From: Ancylomarina sp048268005
Lineage (GTDB): Bacteria > Bacteroidota > Bacteroidia > Bacteroidales > Marinifilaceae
Length of the DNA stretch: 64,000 nt
Assembly (NCBI GenBank): GCA_048268005.1
Contig: JBLWWJ010000001.1
Location: 1,054,001 to 1,118,000, forward strand
Reading direction: 5' to 3'
Shown: positions 1 through 7,805 of the stretch, one piece after another
Layout: each line of letters opens with the position of its first letter
How positions within the stretch are numbered: position 1 is the first letter of the stretch
Made by a program: the position numbers and the translations under genes
Notes under the pieces: model-generated
The model's input: only the letters and a program-made list of their open reading frames with translations
Told to the model about the DNA's origin: nothing
The model's database searches: none

Positions 1-414
1 ATGCAATCTGCTGCCATTGGTGGAGAAGGTAATGGCGGTGTGATTTATCCTGAATTGCATAATGGTAGAGATGCGCTGGTTGGTGTTGCTTTATTTCTGA
101 CCTATTTGGCTAAAAGCAAGATGACTTCAGCAGACTTACGTGCGACATATCCTAATTACAAGATTGAAAAACAGAAAATTGAATTGGAAGGTGTTGCTGA
201 TTTAGATGGAATACTTGAGCAGGTTCGCAGAAAATTTCTCGATTACCCAAGCAATACGATTGATGGATTAAAAATCACTTTCCCGGAAGGGTGGGTGCAC
301 ATGAGAAAGTCCAATACCGAACAAATCATACGAATTTATGCGGAAGCAACAACTGCAAAATATGCTAAGGATTTGGCCGAATGTGTTAAGCAATTAATGA
401 CAACTTCGGTTTAA
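1..414 (+). CDS. glmM: Phosphohexomutase C-terminus (GlmM / phosphomannomutase family), 5' end outside window
   Basis: This is the last 137 residues of an alpha-D-phosphohexomutase. The GGEGNGG stretch near residue 7 and the following YPELHNGRD are the sugar-binding loop of domain 3, and RKSNTEQIIRIYAEA near residue 102 is the phosphate-binding RxSNTEP loop of domain 4 (P replaced by Q). The family interconverts hexose or hexosamine 1- and 6-phosphates. A full protein is about 450-460 residues, so the ATG at base 1 is an internal methionine. The catalytic serine lies outside the window. It stands 55 bases before a sugar permease and an amino-sugar gene set, so a GlcN-P or GlcNAc-P mutase is likely; phosphomannomutase is the alternative. 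Confidence 0.85.
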   Translation: MQSAAIGGEGNGGVIYPELHNGRDALVGVALFLTYLAKSKMTSADLRATYPNYKIEKQKIELEGVADLDGILEQVRRKFLDYPSNTIDGLKITFPEGWVHMRKSNTEQIIRIYAEATTAKYAKDLAECVKQLMTTSV

Positions 415-469
415 TAAATCCTTCCTCATTCATAAAAAACAAATTATTAACTTAAATCAACCCATTATT

Positions 470-1693
470 ATGACTAACGCACAGTGTGTAAGTACTCAAT
501 CAAAGAACTTTGTACTTCCTTTGATTATCGTGGGAGTGATGTTCTTTGCAATTGGTTTTGCACTAGGGATCAACTCTTATATTATCCCACTTCTGAATCA
601 AGCTTTGGATATATCTTCAGGTGAATCTTATTTAGTGATAGCGGCGACTTTTTCAGCCTTTCTTATTTTTGGCTATCCAGCTTCATTAGTGATTGGCAAA
701 ATTGGATATAAACGAACCATGGCTTTATCTTTTTTGATGTTTGCTCTTGGTTTTTATTTGTTTATTCCATCGGCCCAAATGGAAAGTTTGCCTCTTTTCT
801 TAGTGGCTTCCTTCATTAGTGGTATGGGAAATACATTCTTGCAGGCATCTGTGAATCCGTATATTACCATATTAGGACCTATGGAGAGTGCGGCAAAGCG
901 AATGAGTTATATGGGTATTGCCAATAAGTTAGCCTGGCCAATTGCTCCTTTATTTTTAGCCTTAATCATTGGTAAAGATGTAGAGAATGTATCACTTACC
1001 GATATCAACATACCTTTTTACATTATAATCGGTGTATTTGTTCTTTTAGGCGTATTGGCACTTGTTGCGAAACTCCCTGAAGTAAAAGCTGTTGGCGAGG
1101 ATGAAGATTCAGATGATGTCTGTTTATATGCAGAAAGTAAAACGTCTATATGGCAGTTTCCACACCTACTGTTAGGTGTATTGGCTCTATTCTTATATGT
1201 TGGTGTTGAAACGGTATCCTTAGGCACCCTTGTTGATTATGCAAGCAGTCTGGGGTTATCTAATGCTGAATATTACGCTTGGATTGCTCCAATAGGGATG
1301 GTTCTGGGATATATTTGTGGAGCTGCTTTGATACCAAAGTATTTAAGTCAGGCTACAGCTTTAAGAATTTGTGCGGTGACAGCCTTGTTTGGATCACTAA
1401 TGGTCGTAATCTCTCCTGAAGAATACTCGATTTACTTTATTGCATTCATGGCCTTAGGTTGTTCGTTAATGTGGCCAGCATTGTGGCCTTTAGCGATGAC
1501 TGACTTGGGTAAGTTTACCAAAACAGGATCATCTTTAATGGTAATTGCCATTGTAGGTGGGGCTTTAATTCCAACTGTTTATGGTTTTATGAAAGATGCT
1601 ATTGGCGCACAAGACGCTTATTGGATTTGTGTGCCTTGTTTCCTTTATATTCTTTATTACGGGTTGAAAGGACATAAAATCAGAACAAAATAA
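470..1693 (+). CDS. FucP/NagP-type sugar MFS permease
   Basis: This 407-residue inner-membrane protein has about 12 hydrophobic segments and the character of the fucose-glucose/galactose-HexNAc:H+ symporter group of the MFS. The first helix carries FFAIGFALGINSYIIPLL, matching the family's F-xxG-x-xxxN-x-xxxP pattern, and GMGNTFLQASVNPYITILG near residue 120 is the family's conserved N-rich helix. A charged linker near residues 205-220 (GEDEDSDD) is the central cytoplasmic loop. It lies between a phosphohexomutase and an N-acetylhexosamine kinase-like gene on the same strand, so I infer uptake of GlcNAc or a related free amino sugar. Substrate specificity cannot be read from the sequence. Confidence 0.88.
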   Translation: MTNAQCVSTQSKNFVLPLIIVGVMFFAIGFALGINSYIIPLLNQALDISSGESYLVIAATFSAFLIFGYPASLVIGKIGYKRTMALSFLMFALGFYLFIPSAQMESLPLFLVASFISGMGNTFLQASVNPYITILGPMESAAKRMSYMGIANKLAWPIAPLFLALIIGKDVENVSLTDINIPFYIIIGVFVLLGVLALVAKLPEVKAVGEDEDSDDVCLYAESKTSIWQFPHLLLGVLALFLYVGVETVSLGTLVDYASSLGLSNAEYYAWIAPIGMVLGYICGAALIPKYLSQATALRICAVTALFGSLMVVISPEEYSIYFIAFMALGCSLMWPALWPLAMTDLGKFTKTGSSLMVIAIVGGALIPTVYGFMKDAIGAQDAYWICVPCFLYILYYGLKGHKIRTK

Positions 1694-1751
1694 AATGAAT
1701 CATTGGGGTGTGTTCAATTTTGTTGAGCATACTCTCATTTACAGATAGATT

Positions 1752-2849
1752 ATGACTGATAAATTAACATCAATAGCTTCGAAATTTTCGATTGAAGGAA
1801 ATATCGTAGAAATTAAACCTCTTGGCGAAGGTTTTATTAACGACACTTATATCGTTAAAACGGATTGTGAAAGCAATTACCTGTTTCAACGTAAAAACAA
1901 GAATATTTTCCAGGATGTACCATCAATGATGGATAATATTCTTAAGGTCTGTAATCATATTAAAGCTAAAGTGGCTGCTAATGGTGGTGATGTGAATCGC
2001 GAAGCAATGACTTTGACTTCAACTCACGAAGGTGCTTTATACTTTAAGGATGAGGATGGCGAATATTGGGCAATGTGTCTTTTTATTAAAGATAGTGTGA
2101 GTTATGAATCTGCCGATACGCCTGAGTTGTCTTACGCTGGTGGTAAAGGGATTGGTAAATTTCAATCCATGTTAGCTGATATGAAAGAATCTTTGGTTGA
2201 TATTCTTCCAGGCTTTCACAATATCCGATTCCGCTTTTCTCAATGGGATGAGGTCTTGAAGAATGACCCGGTAGGCCGTAAGAAAGATTTAAGCAAAGAG
2301 ATTGCCTGGGTTGAAGATAGAAGAGAGGAAATGCTTGAATTCTGGAAATTGGTAGAGAATGGGACCATTCCAACCCGAGTAACTCATAACGATACCAAAA
2401 TCAATAATATCTTATTCGATGATAAGGGGGATGTTTTATGTGTTATCGATTTGGATACTGTATTAAACAGTACGGTATTGAATGATTATGGTGATGCCAT
2501 GCGCTCATATACCAATACAGGTTTAGAGGATGATGAGAATCTGGAGAATGTGAATATGGATATGGAAATCTTCAAGGCTTATACCAAAGGGTATCTTGAA
2601 GAAACCATCTCATTTATATCGCCTTCGGAATTAGAATACCTGGCATTTTCAGCTAAGTACATCACTTACGAGCAAGTTCTTCGATTCTTAATGGATTATA
2701 TTGATGGTGATAAATACTATAAGATAAAATCACCAGAACATAACTTGACACGTACCAAAGCACAATACAAGTTGTTGACAAGTATGGAAGAGCAGTTTGA
2801 GGAAATGAAAAACTTTGTTGAACAACATAGTAAGCAACTAAGTCTTTAG
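1752..2849 (+). CDS. N-acetylhexosamine 1-kinase-like aminoglycoside phosphotransferase family protein
   Basis: This 365-residue protein has the APH/choline-kinase fold. VTHNDTKINNILFDD near residue 210 is the Brenner-type catalytic loop (HND...N), and VIDLDTV about 15 residues later is the Mg-binding Asp motif. The N-terminal GEGFINDTYIV is the nucleotide loop. Among APH-family proteins this pattern resembles NahK, which makes HexNAc-1-phosphate from free GlcNAc or GalNAc. The neighbours are a sugar permease, a phosphohexomutase and NagB, which fits salvage: import, phosphorylation at C1, mutation to the 6-phosphate, then deacetylation and deamination. The family assignment is firm. The substrate is inference. 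Confidence 0.8.
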   Translation: MTDKLTSIASKFSIEGNIVEIKPLGEGFINDTYIVKTDCESNYLFQRKNKNIFQDVPSMMDNILKVCNHIKAKVAANGGDVNREAMTLTSTHEGALYFKDEDGEYWAMCLFIKDSVSYESADTPELSYAGGKGIGKFQSMLADMKESLVDILPGFHNIRFRFSQWDEVLKNDPVGRKKDLSKEIAWVEDRREEMLEFWKLVENGTIPTRVTHNDTKINNILFDDKGDVLCVIDLDTVLNSTVLNDYGDAMRSYTNTGLEDDENLENVNMDMEIFKAYTKGYLEETISFISPSELEYLAFSAKYITYEQVLRFLMDYIDGDKYYKIKSPEHNLTRTKAQYKLLTSMEEQFEEMKNFVEQHSKQLSL

Positions 2850-2926
2850 TTTTTACAGCTACAGCAAAATCCTTTTAGTGAAATAAGGGGCATTGTTTTT
2901 AAGACTAGATAAAAAATTATAATTAG

Positions 2927-5257
2927 ATGAATAATATTATATTCGATTCAAAAGTAGAACAGGCTTTCTACGAATTGTCAGGTGTAAATGAAATCACCAC
3001 AAAAATTCCTTATGTAGAGGTAGATAATTTTCCAAAATTAGGATTAATGACCTCGCTTCGCTTTTTGGAGTGGGCAGAGCAAAATCCAAAGGGTGTTATT
3101 AGTTTACCTACAGGTAAAACACCTGAGTACTTTATTAAATACACGCAGTACCTTCTTGAGAACTGGAATAACAAAAAAGGATTGGATATTCGAAGCAAGT
3201 ATGGCTTAGGCAGCATGGCTAAACCAGATCTTCGTGGCTTGGAATTTGTCCAGATCGATGAATTTTATCCAATTGATCCTTCTCAGCACAATAGTTTTTA
3301 TAACTATGTGATGAACTACTACATTAAAGGTTTTGGTTTAGAGAAAGATAATTCATTGCTGATTAATTCCAATGAAATTCCATTGGTCGATAATAAGCAT
3401 TTTTTGGAAGTGTTTCCTGATTACAATATTGATTTATCATTACGTTACCGCGATGCGAAAAGTGTTGTGGAAGAGATGCAACAAAAATCAATCTTCATGA
3501 TTGATAACTGGTGTACTGGCTATGAGCAACAAATTCGCGATAAAGGTGGAATCGGCTTTTTCTTAGGTGGTATCGGACCTGATGGGCATATTGCTTTTAA
3601 TACACGTGGATCTGATCATTACTCAACGACTCGTTTGACTAAGACGAATTTTGAAACGCAAGCCGTTGCAGCTGGTGATTTGGGAGGTATTGAAGTTTCA
3701 AGAAACCGATTGGTTATTACCATTGGTTTGGATACAATAACACATAATCCTGATGCGGTTTCAATTATTTTCGCAGCAGGTGAGGCTAAGGCTGATATCG
3801 TAAAAGGTTCATTGGAAAGTGAACCAGATGCAATTTATCCTGCAAGTGTATTACAACGCCAGAAAAACAGTCGCTTTTATTTGACAACCGGTGCTGCTTG
3901 TAAATTGACTGATAGTGTTAATCGCTATTATAATTCAGGAGATTGGTCACATACTAAGACAGAAAAGTCAGTTATTGATCTTTGTAACAAATCAAACAAG
4001 TATGGCCATCATCTTACACTTGAAGATTTAAAAGCGGACCCTTATACCAGTTTAATACCTAATTTAAACGAAGGAACAGTGCAGTCTGTAGTCGATTCGA
4101 TTAAAGGTAAATTAGATAAGGGAATGAAACCTGATGAAAATGAGGTGGTTTATCATACAGGACCTCATCATGATGATATCATGTTGGGTATTATGCCTTA
4201 TACCAATCGTCAGATGCGTTCGGCTAGTAACGATATTCACTTTTCTGTATTGACTTCTGGTTTTACAGCAGTTACCAATCGATTTGTTATTGATGTTTTA
4301 AAGGAGTGTCAGGATTTTATTTCCAAGGGGAAAATTGAAATGCTGAATTATCCCGACTTTTTTGAAGTAGGTTACTCTAAGAAATGGGATAAAGATGTTT
4401 ATCATTTCTTGAATTCAGTCGCTGATAGAAATACAAGTGGAAAGCGTAGAGGTTTATGTCACCGTTTGATTCGTGCTATTGTTGAGATCTGGAAAGTTAC
4501 AGGAAAAGAAAACCTGGATGCAACAATCGAAAGTATTATTGTAGACCTTGAAAATTCATATGATGGAGGTAAAAATTCTCCGGAAGTACAGAAAATGAAG
4601 GGGATGATCCGTGAGTTCGAGGAAGAACTGGTTTGGGCTCATTTTGGAACTCCGGTTAAGAATGTTCATCACTTACGATTAGGTTTCTATAAAGGAGATG
4701 TTTTTACGGAAACACCTGAAAAGAATAGAGATATGATTCCAGTTCTTGAGGAATTCAGAAAGCATAAACCAACAACCATCAGTTTGGCCATGGATCCAGA
4801 AGGTTCAGGACCAGATACTCACTATAAGGTCTTACAGGCTATTGCTGGTGCTGTAAAAGAATGGAAAGAAGAAGAAGATTTGTCCAATTTAAGAATTATT
4901 GGATACCGAAATGTTTGGTTTAAATATCATCCGGCCGATGCAGATACAATTGTACCTGTTTCCTTGAATGCCTTAGATGTTCTTGAGAATTCATTCACGG
5001 AATCATACATGAGTCAAGTGAATGCTTCTTTCCCAAGTTATGAGTATGATGGGAAATTTAATGAACTGACACAAAAAGTTTGGGTTGATCAGTTGAAACA
5101 AATTCAGATGTTGTTAGGTAAGAATTTCTTCTACGAGAATAATCATCCTTTGGTTCGTGCAACACACGGACTGGTTTATATGAAAGAAATGTCTGCCGAC
5201 GAGTTTGTAGCTATGGCACAAGAACTGGAGAAGGCAGTTGAAGAAAATCCATTTTAG
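2927..5257 (+). CDS. nagB: Glucosamine-6-phosphate deaminase fused to PIG-L/LmbE deacetylase-like domain
   Basis: This is a two-domain protein of 776 residues. Residues about 30-345 are NagB-like: LPTGKTP (60-66) binds phosphate, IDEFYPI (110-116) matches the LDEY loop, and GIGPDGHIAFN (215-225) carries the active-site DGHIAFN motif. Residues about 405-770 resemble a zinc N-deacetylase of the PIG-L/LmbE group: PHHDD (413-417) matches the HPDDE metal motif with the last E replaced by I, and GPDTHYK near 628-634 supplies the distal His region. NagB turns GlcN-6-P into Fru-6-P and ammonia. No nagA is nearby, so the second domain may supply deacetylation; that is inference. E. coli NagB has only 266 residues, but long NagB-LmbE proteins occur in Bacteroidota. 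Confidence 0.88.
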   Translation: MNNIIFDSKVEQAFYELSGVNEITTKIPYVEVDNFPKLGLMTSLRFLEWAEQNPKGVISLPTGKTPEYFIKYTQYLLENWNNKKGLDIRSKYGLGSMAKPDLRGLEFVQIDEFYPIDPSQHNSFYNYVMNYYIKGFGLEKDNSLLINSNEIPLVDNKHFLEVFPDYNIDLSLRYRDAKSVVEEMQQKSIFMIDNWCTGYEQQIRDKGGIGFFLGGIGPDGHIAFNTRGSDHYSTTRLTKTNFETQAVAAGDLGGIEVSRNRLVITIGLDTITHNPDAVSIIFAAGEAKADIVKGSLESEPDAIYPASVLQRQKNSRFYLTTGAACKLTDSVNRYYNSGDWSHTKTEKSVIDLCNKSNKYGHHLTLEDLKADPYTSLIPNLNEGTVQSVVDSIKGKLDKGMKPDENEVVYHTGPHHDDIMLGIMPYTNRQMRSASNDIHFSVLTSGFTAVTNRFVIDVLKECQDFISKGKIEMLNYPDFFEVGYSKKWDKDVYHFLNSVADRNTSGKRRGLCHRLIRAIVEIWKVTGKENLDATIESIIVDLENSYDGGKNSPEVQKMKGMIREFEEELVWAHFGTPVKNVHHLRLGFYKGDVFTETPEKNRDMIPVLEEFRKHKPTTISLAMDPEGSGPDTHYKVLQAIAGAVKEWKEEEDLSNLRIIGYRNVWFKYHPADADTIVPVSLNALDVLENSFTESYMSQVNASFPSYEYDGKFNELTQKVWVDQLKQIQMLLGKNFFYENNHPLVRATHGLVYMKEMSADEFVAMAQELEKAVEENPF

Positions 5258-5279
5258 ATCCACACTCTAAATTGGAATG

Positions 5280-5317
5280 GGATTGGAGGAGCTTTTAGCC
5301 TTCCAATCCTTTTTTTA
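5280..5317 (+). terminator. Intrinsic terminator after nagB fusion
   Basis: A hairpin pairs GGATTGGAGG (around 5280-5289) with CCTTCCAATCC (5299-5309) across a short loop and is followed by eight T. It sits 22 bases after the stop of the NagB fusion, so it may reduce transcription into the CBM9-like gene. Confidence 0.75.
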
Positions 5318-5355
5318 TTATTTGGATAATTACCACGCATTTAACACAATACTCG

Positions 5356-5994
5356 ATGAATACATATAGTGTAAAAAAAATTGCTTCTAATTTGCTGACT
5401 CTCGACTCTAACTCTATGAATCCTATTTGGGAGCAAGCCGATATAACTTCTGATTTCTCATTTCCATGGGAAGATAAAACACCTCCAAAAACGACTTTCA
5501 GAGCTTTGCACGATAATGAATTTTTCTATTTTAGATTCGATGTAGAGGATGATAATGTTTTAACACATGTAAAAAATGATCATAAGATGGAAGTGGTCGA
5601 TTCCGACAGGGTTGAGATTTTCTTCAGACAAGATGAAAAATTGAATCCTTATTATTGTCTTGAGATGGATGCACGTGGGCGCGTATTAGACTATGTGACT
5701 CGTTATTATCGTGATTTCGATTACGAATGGCAATGGCCAGGATCTGATAATTTGAGTGTAAAAGCTTCTGAGAATAAAGCAGGCTATACTGTTGAAGGAG
5801 CGATTCGTTTATCATCTCTTAAAGACCTAGGTTTATTGAAAGCAAATGTCCTGGAAGCTGGTTTATATCGTGGCTACTGTATGAAATTGCCAAATCCCGA
5901 AGCGGAATTAAGATGGATTTCATGGGTTAATCCTGCAGTTGAGGAACCTGATTTTCATATCCCGTCTTCTTTTGGTAAGTTAGAGTTAGAATAA
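5356..5994 (+). CDS. CBM9-like carbohydrate-binding protein
   Basis: This 212-residue protein has no signal peptide that I can see. The middle part, with ALHDNEFFYFRFDVEDDN, VVDSDRVEIFFRQD and YYCLEMDARGRVLDY, is typical of the CBM9-like family found as stand-alone proteins in Bacteroidota (a beta-sandwich whose acidic VEIFF strand contributes to the binding face). It has no catalytic motif. It follows a terminator and precedes a ROK kinase, both parts of the amino-sugar module. A sugar-binding or accessory role is plausible but unproven. Confidence 0.7.
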   Translation: MNTYSVKKIASNLLTLDSNSMNPIWEQADITSDFSFPWEDKTPPKTTFRALHDNEFFYFRFDVEDDNVLTHVKNDHKMEVVDSDRVEIFFRQDEKLNPYYCLEMDARGRVLDYVTRYYRDFDYEWQWPGSDNLSVKASENKAGYTVEGAIRLSSLKDLGLLKANVLEAGLYRGYCMKLPNPEAELRWISWVNPAVEEPDFHIPSSFGKLELE

Positions 5995-6096
5995 TTGATA
6001 ATATTGTTCAAACCATATTCTAAGTTGGTATGCAATGTTTTCTTTTTAATAATCAATTATAAGCCAGCCAATTTATCGGATTAAAATACAAAAAGC

Positions 6097-7050
6097 ATGA
6101 AAGATATAACAATAGGAATAGACATTGGAGGTACTAACACTGTTTTTGGGTTTATCGACTCTAATGGAAAATCCTGGGGTGAAGGGAGTATTCCAACTCA
6201 AACACAAGCACAGTTTGAAGACTACCTTAAGGATCTCTTTGTCGCAATCGATCATAAACGACGAAATTCTGCAGAAGAGCTACGTATTATTGGTGTTGGT
6301 ATAGGTGCTCCCAATGGAAATTACAGAACCGGGACTATTGACAATGCAGCTAACTTAAGATGGAAAGGCAATCTGGAATTGGCTAAACTGGTAGGTGAAG
6401 AATTAAAGGTTCCGGTGAAAGTGACGAATGATGCAAATGCGGCTGCTTTGGGCGAAAGAATGTTTGGTGGTGCTAAAGATATGTCGGACTTTATGGTCAT
6501 CACATTAGGTACTGGTTTGGGTAGTGGAATTGTTGTAAATGGAGACTTGTTGTATGGGCATGATGGCTTTGCAGGAGAAGTAGGACACATTATTGTGCGT
6601 CCGGGTGGACGTGAATGTGGTTGCGGACGAAGAGGTTGCCTGGAAACCTATGTCTCGGCAACAGGGGTGAAAAGAACGGCCTATAAAATGTTGGCAAAAC
6701 ATTTGGGAGAGAGTCCATTGAGAAATGTGCCATTTAATAGCTTAACCGCTAAAATGGTTGCTGATGCGGCCAATAAAGGAGACTCTCTGGCTATGGAAAT
6801 TTTTGCCTATACAGGTAAAATGTTGGGTGAAGCCTTAGCGAATGTCGCTTCGGTAACTAGCCCCAAAGCCATTTTCTTTTTTGGAGGATTGGCAAAAGCG
6901 GGCGAATTACTTTTTGAACCCGTTCGTGAAGCAATGGATAAGAATATTCTATTCCTGTACAAGGATAAGATAAGCTTACAAGCTTCTGATCTGGGTGATG
7001 ATGCAGCTGTGCTGGGAGCTTCGGCTTTAATTTGGAATGATCAGGTGTAG
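6097..7050 (+). CDS. ROK family sugar kinase (glucokinase / N-acetylglucosamine kinase type)
   Basis: This 317-residue kinase starts with IGIDIGGTNTVFG, the ROK nucleotide-phosphate loop. VKVTNDANAAALGE near residue 107-120 contains the catalytic Asp, GTGLGSGIVVNG near 140 is the second phosphate loop, and CGCGRRGC (174-181) is the zinc-binding ROK signature with the adjacent LE. HIIV before it supplies the zinc His. The protein is cytoplasmic and should phosphorylate a hexose or N-acetylhexosamine at C6. Two kinases of different folds in one amino-sugar module, NahK-like at C1 and ROK at C6, suggest two entry routes. Glucose as substrate cannot be excluded. Confidence 0.87.
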   Translation: MKDITIGIDIGGTNTVFGFIDSNGKSWGEGSIPTQTQAQFEDYLKDLFVAIDHKRRNSAEELRIIGVGIGAPNGNYRTGTIDNAANLRWKGNLELAKLVGEELKVPVKVTNDANAAALGERMFGGAKDMSDFMVITLGTGLGSGIVVNGDLLYGHDGFAGEVGHIIVRPGGRECGCGRRGCLETYVSATGVKRTAYKMLAKHLGESPLRNVPFNSLTAKMVADAANKGDSLAMEIFAYTGKMLGEALANVASVTSPKAIFFFGGLAKAGELLFEPVREAMDKNILFLYKDKISLQASDLGDDAAVLGASALIWNDQV

Positions 7051-7150
7051 TGATGATTTCAATCGATAAACTAATATCTAGCTTATTTTCTTTTAGAGGA
7101 ATTTAGCTGGTTTTATTAGAAATGAATTGATTTCATTGTAGGTATAGAGA

Positions 7151-7184
7151 AAAGGAGCTTGTATTTAACAAGCTCCTTTTTTTT
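7151..7184 (+). terminator. Intrinsic terminator after ROK kinase
   Basis: A perfect 10-bp stem, AAAGGAGCTT with AAGCTCCTTT, has a 9-base loop and runs into eight T. It closes the amino-sugar module about 100 bases after the kinase. The next 270 bases up to the promoter hold no gene that I can support. Confidence 0.88.
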
Positions 7185-7452
7185 GCTCTATGCCTCATTT
7201 TGAATTCCCTTTTGTGTGGGTAAAGGGCTTGAATTGATCATTTCTAATTTTTATTACCGAGTTAAACTCTTGTTTTGTGTAATAGTCATTATATCAGAGG
7301 TTTACTATTTTGTTAAATTGCTTTTATGAGGTGGTATTTAATTAGGTGATTTATAAATTATTGATGTGAGTTGTCATAATATATGGTGAGATGGATGTTA
7401 AAAAACACAATAATAAAAATTATTTTTTCCCTCTTATGGATTAAAAAGAATA

Positions 7453-7460
7453 TACATTTG
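7453..7460 (+). promoter_or_regulatory. Bacteroidota -7 element (TACATTTG) for the B12 operon
   Basis: TACATTTG matches the Bacteroidota TAnnTTTG -7 box. It ends about 5-10 bases before the point where the cobalamin riboswitch begins, which is where transcription should start. I do not see a clean TTTG -33 box at the usual distance. Confidence 0.6.
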
Positions 7461-7464
7461 CATC

Positions 7465-7655
7465 GATTTTGGTGTTCTACTTAGGCAATCGCCTAAGGGA
7501 ATGAAAAGGGAACCCGGTGAGAATCCGGGACAGTACCCGCTACTGTAATTCTCGTTTTGCATATGCAAAGCATGGTTTTTACACCACAAGCCACTGTCTC
7601 GATTAGTCGGGATGGGAAGGCCGTAAAAACTGAGAAAAGTCAGGAAACCTGCCAA
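7465..7655 (+). ncRNA. Cobalamin riboswitch
   Basis: The region contains the characteristic conserved pieces in order: GGTGTTCT at the start, the GGGAACCCGGTGAGAATCC box, GGGACAGTACCCGCTACTGT, GCCACTG with GGATGGGAAGGCCG, and the B12 box AGTCAGGAAACCTGCC (7639-7653). This is the aptamer that binds adenosylcobalamin and in Bacteroidota usually represses translation or transcription of uptake genes. It lies 150 bases before the TonB receptor gene, identifying the operon as corrinoid uptake rather than siderophore uptake. A reverse-strand open frame over it is a shadow. Confidence 0.97.
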
Positions 7656-7805
7656 ATGAAAACTATTAACATTTTGCTTCCGGGAAACGAAGTATATGTT
7701 TGAACTTGGCGCGCGTGTTCTGCATTTATTTTTTTTGATCGCTTCTGAAAAGAAGGGTTTGGAGTGCAAGGTGTTTTTTTACAATTAAAAAAAAACAATT
7801 AAACC

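Noticed and set aside
1..3. True start codon at base 1
   Set aside because: Homologues extend about 300 residues further upstream; the ATG is internal.
7434..7769. Reverse-strand 111-codon frame
   Set aside because: It overlays the cobalamin riboswitch, whose conserved boxes explain the sequence.
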